Below are positions 6,993-12,964 of a stretch of DNA of 14,529 nt, one piece after another. Each line of letters starts with the position of its first letter. Position 1 is the stretch's first letter. The position numbers were made by a program, and so were the translations under genes. The stretch is from positions 1 to 14,529 of the forward strand of contig JAHDHN010000033.1 in assembly GCA_020631295.1 (NCBI GenBank), read 5' to 3'. Source of the DNA: Rickettsiales bacterium (lineage in GTDB: Bacteria; Pseudomonadota; Alphaproteobacteria; Rickettsiales; UBA8987). The notes under the pieces were generated by a model that saw nothing but the letters and a program-made list of their open reading frames with translations, ran no database searches and was not told where the DNA came from.

Positions 6993-7025
6993 AAAAACGC
7001 CCCCAACTGCAAGCAGAAGGGGGCG
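6993..7025 (-). terminator. intrinsic terminator of the DUF11 operon
   Basis: CGCCCCC (6998-7004) pairs perfectly with GGGGGCG (7019-7025), with an inner CTGC/GCAG stem. Read on the minus strand it is followed directly by TTTTT (6997-6993). It lies 33 bp after the stop of the 644-aa DUF11 gene and ends the leftward operon. Confidence 0.88.
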
Positions 7026-7043
7026 CTGGGGCTTTTGGCAAAT

Positions 7044-7065
7044 GTGAGTAAGGAATATTACTCAC
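7044..7065. repeat. 8-bp inverted repeat spanning the stop codon of the 644-aa gene
   Basis: GTGAGTAA (7044-7051) pairs with TTACTCAC (7058-7065) around the loop GGAATA, and the TAA stop codon is inside the right arm. It may slow termination, protect the 3' end of the mRNA, or be chance. Confidence 0.5.
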
Positions 7066-8992
7066 CTTTACCTAACTGGCTTTCTCCGTAGCGTTTGAGG
7101 AAGTCAGTATCTCGTGGTGCTGTGTCTAAAGAGACAGGCGCAACCGCATTGGGTTGTACAGGTTCTGGAGGTGGCGTGGCAGGCAGCTTTGGTGCTGGCA
7201 GCGCATCGGTTTCCACTTTCATCACCATTATTTTCGGCGCTTTTCCGAGGCCACGCTTTTTCCACTCTTGGCGGAAATAAGCCTCAAATGCCTTGAGTCG
7301 GCGGCGTGTGAGCAGCGCATCTTCTTCACGGGCATAATAGGTCATACGCAGCACCGTGTGCGGCTTGGCTGCCACGGCACGAATCAGCTGATCAATATAA
7401 AGCTGTGCTTCCTCAGGCATCGTGGCCTTGCCGGGCACAAAGCTTGCATCATGCATGCGCACATCCACCGTTGGTGCCTTGGCAATCCCAAAGCCCAGCT
7501 TGCCCGATTTACCGCGTGTCACGCGCACCACACGTGGGTTTTCACTGGTCACATAATAGCCTGGCGGCAAGGTACTTTCATCCAGCTTGATAATAAAGTT
7601 GGAGCCGCGTGTACTATGCGGCACATCCGCACATGGAATGAAGAAACGGCCATGCTTGCCGGTGGTGATTTCCACACCGTCCACCGTCATCAATACCACA
7701 CCGGCCACACCGCCGCCATTCTCATCGCGCGTGCCGTCGCCATTTGTATCAAAATACACTGTGCCCATAATATCCGAGCAGTCAAAAATAGGATCCGCCT
7801 CCACAATCACACTGGCAGTGGCCACCTCGGAGTAGGCCTCCCGGCCGGCTGCCGTAACCGCTTGTGCACGGTTGGTGAGTGTGCCTAATGGCGTGTTGCT
7901 AGACACCACAGTGAAAAACTGCAGCGTGCGCACCTGGCCTGGTGCCAGCGAGCCCACCGGCCATTCGGCACGGTTGGCGTTCAAGCTCGGCTCTATCACC
8001 ACACCGTCTAATGTGGCTGTTTCTGGCATATAGCTTAAGCCCACCGGCAGCGTGTCTAACAAAATGGCAGATTGTGCGGGGTGAAGCGCAGATGGGTTCT
8101 CAATGGTGATGGTGAAGTCGACAAAATCACCAATCGAGGCATAGCGCGTATTGGTGCGCTTAGTCACCACCAATTGCTCCACAATCTCAATGATAATTGG
8201 TGTAGGCGAAGCCACATCCGGATCCGGCACATCGCCGTCCGAAGAATCATCCTGCGTGGTGAGGCCTGTGGATGTTTCACCGGTAATTTGCGCATTGTTA
8301 TAATACACACCCACCCCATTGCCCTGGTCCGTCACGCTGGTAACAGTAAGCTCCACGGTAATTGTTTCTGTGGTGCCCGGTGCCAATATCACTGTGGGTG
8401 AGGCAACAGCCACATTGTCGTTTGGTGCACTGCCTGTGTAGGCAGGGTTGTGCAACGTGCCCGTGCTGCTGGAGAGTGTGTTTACGGTGTAATTGCCTGC
8501 ACCAAAGACAATATCCAGATCATCCATCAGCTCCAGATTGAATAAATCCACATTACCCGAATTGGCCATGGTAAAAGTGAGCGTTACATTAAACCCGTCC
8601 ACCTCAGCCATTTTGGCCACGGCAATTTCAGGATCGCTCACCAACACCGCCGCCTCTAAAATATCATTATCCGGCGTGGCATCGGTGGGGCCGCCGGTCT
8701 GTTCCACCACATTGGTGAGGGTTTGACCGGCCGTGCCAGCATCCACCTCTGCTGCAATGGTGAGCGTGGCAGAACCACCCGTAGCGGGGAGTGTGCCCAC
8801 ATCCCATGTCACTGTCTGTGCGATACCGGCAGTGACAAAGCATGTGCATAAAAGCAGCAGCACGAAGCGCATCAAGCTATGCAGCTGTAACGCCACTGCG
8901 AAGCCTGTGGCGGGTGCCACCCACCCCAAGCGACCCGCACGCAGTGAAGCGATTGGGTGCACTTGGGGAGTTATGGTAGGAGTAACCATCAT
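7058..8992 (-). CDS. secreted DUF11 / SdrD B-like protein with OmpA-like C-terminus
   Basis: 644 aa. A hydrophobic signal segment (MRFVLLLLCTCFVTAGIA, 41-58) follows 40 extra residues when read from the first ATG; translation from Met41 (8872) would give a normal signal peptide, but neither start has a good Shine-Dalgarno. The mature protein opens at once with QTVTWDVGTLPATGGSATLTI, the second half of a DUF11 domain. DUF11-like beta-sandwich modules follow (about 120-265 and 275-399; the second begins VVTKRTNTRYASIGDFVDFT), then an SdrD B-like domain (404-500) with the calcium-loop-like motif DTNGDGTRDENG (415-426). Residues about 520-580 (PEEAQLYIDQLIRAV ... LLTRRRLKAFEAYF) resemble an OmpA-type helix pair but lack the full peptidoglycan-binding signature. 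A Pro-rich tail (597-622) ends it. It is the second gene of an operon, 36 bp after the 507-aa gene. A surface or envelope role is likely; function is unknown. Confidence 0.85.
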   Translation of the reverse strand: MMVTPTITPQVHPIASLRAGRLGWVAPATGFAVALQLHSLMRFVLLLLCTCFVTAGIAQTVTWDVGTLPATGGSATLTIAAEVDAGTAGQTLTNVVEQTGGPTDATPDNDILEAAVLVSDPEIAVAKMAEVDGFNVTLTFTMANSGNVDLFNLELMDDLDIVFGAGNYTVNTLSSSTGTLHNPAYTGSAPNDNVAVASPTVILAPGTTETITVELTVTSVTDQGNGVGVYYNNAQITGETSTGLTTQDDSSDGDVPDPDVASPTPIIIEIVEQLVVTKRTNTRYASIGDFVDFTITIENPSALHPAQSAILLDTLPVGLSYMPETATLDGVVIEPSLNANRAEWPVGSLAPGQVRTLQFFTVVSSNTPLGTLTNRAQAVTAAGREAYSEVATASVIVEADPIFDCSDIMGTVYFDTNGDGTRDENGGGVAGVVLMTVDGVEITTGKHGRFFIPCADVPHSTRGSNFIIKLDESTLPPGYYVTSENPRVVRVTRGKSGKLGFGIAKAPTVDVRMHDASFVPGKATMPEEAQLYIDQLIRAVAAKPHTVLRMTYYAREEDALLTRRRLKAFEAYFRQEWKKRGLGKAPKIMVMKVETDALPAPKLPATPPPEPVQPNAVAPVSLDTAPRDTDFLKRYGESQLGKGE

Positions 8993-9028
8993 CGGTCTTG
9001 CTCGTTTCCTAATCAGTTACCTGACTAG

Positions 9029-10552
9029 TTAGCATCCACCGCCCGAGACCGTACCTTGGGATACAGTACAATCGGTTGGGTTCACCACCGTTACACCTGC
9101 AGGCAAGATATCCTGCAATTCTACAGATGTGGCTGGCAAAGAACCATTGTTGGTGATGGTGATGGTATATGTAATCGTACCACCCTCATCCTGCACAGAT
9201 ACATCTGCAGTTTTCAACACTTCTAGATCCAAGCCAAGTACGTCTAGCTGAACGATATCGCTATCATTCGTATTATCTGCATCGGTTAGGTTAGTGTTGT
9301 TAATGGTAGTAGTTGCACTATTTGTGAAACTTAGCGGCACCGCTAGACCCGTTTGTACATCCACCTCATACGTGATGGTGATAGTATCACCTTGATCCAA
9401 GGTAATGCCATTAAATTGCATATCAATAGTACTAGCTGTAGAGTTATCTACATACTCAGTACCCGCAGTTAATGCACCTGCCGTACTAGATACAACACTT
9501 GTGATATTCAAGTTCTGTAATACAGCAGTGTCAATCACATCGGTTACAGTAAAGTCATCCATTTGTGCACCAGGGTTACCGGAGCCATCACCATTATGGG
9601 TTACCACAATAGTAAACTCAATGGTTTGACCTTCGGCCACATCGTTATCATCACCTGGTTGTGTTGCAATTGGCAATGGGTTATCTGTAAGACCTGTGGC
9701 TTCTTTATCCAAAGCCAAATCTACTGTTCCATCTACAATCATATCATATTGATATGTACTAGCAGTGAAGTCGATCTCATCGTCTGTGTCTGTAGCACTA
9801 AATATATTATCCACTTGGCTACCAGCAGTACCCGCAGCAATGGTCTGTGAATAGGTAATAGTAATAACATCGCCATCATCAAAGTTTAGCGGATTCGTAG
9901 CATCACCAATCACCAAACCAGGCGCTGTAAAGATGTCACCCGTTTGTGAGGTAATATCCAGCGGATCTGCTGTACCTACATCCGTGGTAGTAATTGTTAA
10001 GCCTGTTGGTGCAGAGGCCAAGGCCGTACCCGCTACAGTATCCAAAATAGTTAACGTATCTAACTGTGGCGCACCAGAACCTGGGTGTGTAATGGTAATG
10101 GTGTAATCAATAGTATCACCCTCATTTACCGTTACACCTGTTGCTTCTGCGCTGGAACCTGCATCAGGGTCATTCGTTGCATCACCATCTACATCCGCCG
10201 TTTTATCTACTAATAGCGTAATGGCTGTATCAATAGCCACTTCTGCAGAAGATGTATCATTTGCATTGTTTGTATCTGTTTGATCCACATTCGTGATGTT
10301 GGCCGTGTTTGTGGTTTCTGCACCATCAGTTACATCAGCATCTGGATCAATATCATTATCCACAATCGCACCTTCATCCACAGTTACCTGGATGGTCAGT
10401 GTGGCTGTGCCGGATGCACCTAGGGTACCCACATCCCATGTTACCGTCTGTGCGACGGCACTAAATGGCCAGGCAAGGGCTGCCAGGCCGAGTATGAGCG
10501 CAGCCAGCGATCGCCCGCCTCGCTCCAATCGTTCTATTATATAGTGTTGCAT
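9029..10552 (-). CDS. secreted acidic DUF11-repeat protein ending in a half domain
   Basis: 507 aa from the ATG at 10552, chosen because AGGAG (10565-10561) lies 8 bases upstream; earlier in-frame ATGs lack such a site. A signal peptide (1-34, cleavage near SAVA-QTVTW) is followed directly by TVTWDVGTLGASGTATLTI, the second half of a DUF11 domain, ending NTANITNVDQTDTNNANDTS (82-101). Two longer Asp/Thr-rich DUF11-like modules span about 112-275 and 278-437. The last begins LDLEVLKTADVSVQDEGGTI (441-460) and stops after DCTVSQGTVSGGGC (494-507 region), about halfway through a domain. C494 and C507 could form a terminal disulfide loop. The mature protein is very acidic and nearly free of Lys and Arg. 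Its N-terminal module resembles that of the next gene, even at the DNA level. Likely a surface protein; the half domain may be functional rather than a truncation. Confidence 0.85.
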   Translation of the reverse strand: MQHYIIERLERGGRSLAALILGLAALAWPFSAVAQTVTWDVGTLGASGTATLTIQVTVDEGAIVDNDIDPDADVTDGAETTNTANITNVDQTDTNNANDTSSAEVAIDTAITLLVDKTADVDGDATNDPDAGSSAEATGVTVNEGDTIDYTITITHPGSGAPQLDTLTILDTVAGTALASAPTGLTITTTDVGTADPLDITSQTGDIFTAPGLVIGDATNPLNFDDGDVITITYSQTIAAGTAGSQVDNIFSATDTDDEIDFTASTYQYDMIVDGTVDLALDKEATGLTDNPLPIATQPGDDNDVAEGQTIEFTIVVTHNGDGSGNPGAQMDDFTVTDVIDTAVLQNLNITSVVSSTAGALTAGTEYVDNSTASTIDMQFNGITLDQGDTITITYEVDVQTGLAVPLSFTNSATTTINNTNLTDADNTNDSDIVQLDVLGLDLEVLKTADVSVQDEGGTITYTITITNNGSLPATSVELQDILPAGVTVVNPTDCTVSQGTVSGGGC

Positions 10553-10695
10553 TTTAGTTACTCCTATCATGTTATTTTGACATACGTTTACAAAAACGAA
10601 TGCCATAATGCGATATATGCGCACACATGGTGCAGATAGATCACAGTTACATAGGGGAGAAAGAAGAAGGTGATATGGTTGCGTAAACACCGCTT

Positions 10696-10719
10696 AAGAC
10701 GGCAGTTTTCTGCCGTCTT
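10696..10719. promoter_or_regulatory. perfect 10-bp hairpin in the leader of the DUF11 operon
   Basis: AAGACGGCAG (10696-10705) pairs perfectly with CTGCCGTCTT (10710-10719); the loop is TTTT on the plus strand and AAAA on the minus strand. No T-run follows on either strand, so it is not a standard terminator. It lies 145-170 bases upstream of the start of the 507-aa gene and would be in its mRNA leader if the promoter at 10753-10782 is real. Confidence 0.6.
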
Positions 10720-10735
10720 CACATGTATCTAAGCA

Positions 10736-10782
10736 GGTGCATATGCACCAAATATCTAAAGCCCCTACCCGCAACATATCAA
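10736..10782 (-). promoter_or_regulatory. putative promoter with a 14-bp operator-like palindrome, DUF11 operon
   Basis: The perfect palindrome GGTGCATATGCACC (10736-10749) lies directly downstream of a weak promoter match on the minus strand: TTGATA (10782-10777), 18 bases, TAGATA (10758-10753). A transcription start near 10746 would fall within the palindrome, the position where a repressor dimer blocks initiation. The palindrome is certain; the promoter is weakly supported. Confidence 0.35.
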
Positions 10783-10898
10783 AAAGGAAGCGTTTGGTTA
10801 AACAAAAAATGTATCGTTTAATAAATTGATATTTAGAATCATTTGGTTAACCTTTTGTTAAGGTTACTGCACTATAGTCGTGCTTTTTAACTATTTTC
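10783..10898. other. AT-rich spacer between the DUF11 operon leader and repeat copy D
   Basis: No gene is seen in this part of the 515-bp spacer (10553-11067). It is very AT-rich, with recurring GGTTAA/TTAACC words, including AACCTT (10850 region) followed by AAGGTT after a TTGTT loop. These could be protein-binding sites or simply AT-rich sequence. Confidence 0.4.
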
Positions 10899-11054
10899 GC
10901 GTCACCCCATGGCTTGCCTGTCCGCCATAGCCTTGGCGACGGCGGGACCACGGGGTCCAGCCTACGCATAAAGCTTCGGCTGGCACAGCCAGGGGCGATG
11001 TGGTAAGATCTCTCTTGTAGCCTTGGATACCGCGATCAAGTCGCGGTATGACGC
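10899..11054. repeat. palindromic dispersed element, copy D, with GCGTCA/TGACGC ends
   Basis: The element is bounded by the inverted ends GCGTCA (10899-10904) and TGACGC (11049-11054). Inside are ACCCCATGG/CCACGGGGT (10904-10912 with 10948-10956, one mismatch), CCAGCC/GGCTGG (from 10957), and the perfect hairpin ATACCGCGA/TCGCGGTAT with loop TCAAG (11027-11049). Its reverse complement has the same order of parts as the element at 12051-12157. It ends 13 bp from the stop codon of the plsC-like gene and may influence its 3' end. No coding potential is seen. Confidence 0.75.
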
Positions 11055-11067
11055 AAAATAAGAGTGG

Positions 11068-11805
11068 CTATAAGCTACGACTACATTTCTCATGCAAATC
11101 TGCAATATGCTGCTGCAGCTCTTGTGCCAAAGCTTTGCGATCTTGCATATTCGCACGGCAGGCAGGCAATATATGTACCTGCACCATGCTGCGCTTTACG
11201 CCCAAAAACTGCCAGAGATGCGGAGCCAGGGTCATCTCTCCATACCACGGGATGGGTGTAGTACCATCGGCCTCTGGCATATAATACAGCATGATAGGTT
11301 GGATGGGTGTATCCTCAGCTGCTGCGGCAAAGAGGCTGGATTTGAACCGCGCCACATACGTGCCATCTGTGGTGGTGCCTTCTGGAAACACGCATATTGT
11401 ATCACCCGCCTGCAATAGGGCCTGCAATGCCTGCTGCTGCTGCAATGCGTGGCTGGGTTTGCGCGCCACAAACACCACTTTAAACACACGTAATACCCAG
11501 CCTATCACCGGCCAGGATTTTACCTCTGCTTTAGGTGTGAATCGCATGCTGGCCAGGCTACCCAGAACGAACACATCCACATAGGACACATGGTTGGAGA
11601 CCACCAAGGAGGCAGGCGGAATAGCGCGCTCGCCATGCAGTGTTACCCGCACACCAAATAGCAGCAAACAGAAGCGATAAACAGCGCGCATCATCTGGCC
11701 GTGCAGCTGCTTCGGCAACAGCCAACCTATGGCCACACACAGCACCATCCAGGGCAGTAACACTATAAAAAGCGTAAGACGTATAAAGGCACGAACATGG
11801 CGCAT
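11068..11805 (-). CDS. olsA: PlsC-family lysophospholipid/lyso-ornithine-lipid acyltransferase, probably OlsA
   Basis: The 245-aa membrane-associated protein has the blocks of the 1-acylglycerol-3-phosphate acyltransferase family: an N-terminal hydrophobic segment (about 8-30), the catalytic NHVSYVD (H72-x4-D77), the FPEGTTTDG substrate block (140-148) with F154-K-S after it, and a P-I-Q-P-I block (166-170). It transfers an acyl chain to a hydroxyl of a lysolipid at the inner membrane. OlsA of the same family acylates lyso-ornithine lipid made by OlsB, and the gene just upstream on the same strand is olsB-like, so OlsA is the best reading; a general PlsC for phosphatidic acid remains possible. 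The ATG at 11805 lacks a clear Shine-Dalgarno. A 394-bp repeat-rich gap separates it from olsB, so it may have its own transcript. Repeat copy D lies just past the stop. Confidence 0.85.
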   Translation of the reverse strand: MRHVRAFIRLTLFIVLLPWMVLCVAIGWLLPKQLHGQMMRAVYRFCLLLFGVRVTLHGERAIPPASLVVSNHVSYVDVFVLGSLASMRFTPKAEVKSWPVIGWVLRVFKVVFVARKPSHALQQQQALQALLQAGDTICVFPEGTTTDGTYVARFKSSLFAAAAEDTPIQPIMLYYMPEADGTTPIPWYGEMTLAPHLWQFLGVKRSMVQVHILPACRANMQDRKALAQELQQHIADLHEKCSRSL

Positions 11806-11874
11806 AGTGCATTATTACTGTCATTTATGTGAAGAAGTAAATATAATAAATTGGATTTGTGCTGACGCACAAAA

Positions 11875-11921
11875 CGCTCGCTTACGCGGCGGAATCCCGC
11901 CCTTTTGGGCGGTCTCCATAG
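11875..11921. repeat. dispersed hairpin element, copy F2 (first copy at 126-175)
   Basis: CGCTCGCTTACGCGGCGG (11875-11892) matches 126-143 with three differences. The hairpin is CCGCCC/GGGCGG (11897-11902 with 11907-11912, loop TTTT), where copy F1 has CGCCAT/ATGGCG. Both copies end in CATAG. This copy runs into the palindrome at 11918-11946. Confidence 0.6.
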
Positions 11922-11946
11922 TGCATTCATAGAATGAATGCACTAT
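11918..11946. repeat. 13-bp perfect inverted repeat with 3-base loop
   Basis: ATAGTGCATTCAT (11918-11930) and ATGAATGCACTAT (11934-11946) pair perfectly around AGA. The word ATAGTGCATT recurs at 11804-11813, at the start codon of the olsA-like gene. It could be a protein-binding site or an mRNA hairpin in the olsB-olsA spacer. No T-run follows. Confidence 0.75.
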
Positions 11947-11972
11947 ACAGTATTTCTGCCTGGAAGTATCAC

Positions 11973-12013
11973 TGTCATTTCGAACGTATGTGAGAAATCT
12001 CGTGCCACTGAAG
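11973..12013. repeat. possible single copy of a dispersed element (TGTCATTTCGAACG type)
   Basis: The stretch beginning TGTCATTTCGAACGTATG has ATTTC...GAAAT arms (11977 region and 11993-11998). Similar words are, from memory, common in the spacers of several bacterial genomes. There is no second copy in this window, so the call rests on recollection. Confidence 0.3.
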
Positions 12014-12050
12014 CTGCGCCTTGTTTTGCAACAGAGTGTGCCCCTCTTTT

Positions 12051-12157
12051 GCGTCATCGTCCGACTTGATCGGACGATCTAGGGCCACAGGGTGAGGTAT
12101 CGCTCCTTTGGCCTGAGATCCTTAGGACTCTGCGCTTTGCTTGTCCGAGGATGACGG
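12051..12157. repeat. palindromic dispersed element, copy E
   Basis: It starts GCGTCA and ends TGACGG. The first hairpin is ATCGTCCGA/TCGGACGAT with loop CTTGA (12056-12078), exactly the loop of copy D read on the other strand but with a different stem. A further hairpin has ATCCT..GGAC (12118-12128) with GTCC.AGGAT (12143-12152) around a TCTGCGCTTTGCTT loop related to the loops of copies A and B. It lies in the olsB-olsA gap, about 45 bp past the olsB stop. Confidence 0.75.
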
Positions 12158-12199
12158 TGTAATAAAGATCGGCAATACAACAGAGCGTAACCATATACC

Positions 12200-12943
12200 C
12201 TACGCCACAAATTTGGCCATATAGCGCGGGGTGATATTGGCCGGGTCCACCAGCAAGCACACATCCAGCGTGTTGCATTCTGCGTCCAGCACCGCGCCGG
12301 TGCCAAATTTTCCGCCAATGCGAATATAGCCCTTCACCAAGGGCGGCAGGCTGGAAAATACGGTTTTTTGATCCGGCAATTGTGCTACCTGCAACGGCTC
12401 ATATTCTGCCGCGCAATGTGGCTGCGGTGTGGGCGCAATTTCTGGCGGCAAGGCATGGTGATGATGCAGATAAGAAAGCGCAATATGATGCGCCGCTGCA
12501 TTTGCCTCTGGGAAGCTCACACAGCCAAATAAATAATCCACCTTATGGGCAGTGATGTAACTGCCAATGGCCTGCCATAATAGCTTGATCACCTCGCCGT
12601 CACGATAGCCTGGATGGACGCAAGAGCGGCCCAGCTCCAGCAGGCGCTTTTGCTGCGCCAGCAGCTTGGTGAGGTCAAATTCCGTTTGCGTATAGAGCGA
12701 TTGCTCTGCATGCTCTGCAGTAAATAGCCGGATGCGATAGGTACCCACCACTGCATTCTCTGCCGCCTCGTCTATCACCACCAAATGCTCGCATAACGCA
12801 TCAAATGCATCCGCATCTGTGCCGCTTGGATCTTTTGCATACGCATCCGGGAAAAATACCTGATAGCGCAAGGCTTGTGCGGCTTGCACGAGGGCGTCAT
12901 CTTGCGTAAGTTCCACCCGCAAGGAACGGTGTGTATTGGTCAT
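12200..12943 (-). CDS. olsB: GNAT-fold N-acyltransferase, probably L-ornithine N-acyltransferase OlsB
   Basis: OlsB transfers a 3-hydroxyacyl chain from acyl carrier protein to the alpha-amino group of ornithine, the first step of ornithine lipid synthesis. The 247-aa protein has the family's marks: RYQVFFPD (26-33) near the N-terminus, the core LELGRSCVHPGYR (102-114) followed by LLWQAIGSYI (121-130), YLFGCVSFP (137-145), and the C-terminal LPPLVKGYIRIGGKFG (199-214) and DVCLLVDPANITPRY (227-241). Length fits. AGGGG lies 8 bases upstream of the ATG. The neighbouring PlsC-type gene supports the ornithine lipid assignment. The start codon is only 21 bp from the divergent DedA/ATP-grasp gene, so its promoter must lie inside that gene. 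Related hemolysin-annotated GNAT proteins are the main alternative name. Confidence 0.87.
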   Translation of the reverse strand: MTNTHRSLRVELTQDDALVQAAQALRYQVFFPDAYAKDPSGTDADAFDALCEHLVVIDEAAENAVVGTYRIRLFTAEHAEQSLYTQTEFDLTKLLAQQKRLLELGRSCVHPGYRDGEVIKLLWQAIGSYITAHKVDYLFGCVSFPEANAAAHHIALSYLHHHHALPPEIAPTPQPHCAAEYEPLQVAQLPDQKTVFSSLPPLVKGYIRIGGKFGTGAVLDAECNTLDVCLLVDPANITPRYMAKFVA

Positions 12944-12964
12944 GAAACAGCCCCTATATCAGCT

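Noticed and set aside
7154..7888. Plus-strand open frame of 244 codons opposite the 644-aa DUF11 gene
   Set aside because: The minus-strand product has clear domains; this frame is rich in Cys and His without motifs, as expected for a shadow.
9029..9060. Frameshift joining the two DUF11 genes into one protein
   Set aside because: The next gene has its own signal peptide between the half domains and there are in-frame stops in the 36-bp gap, so a simple sequencing error does not explain the split.
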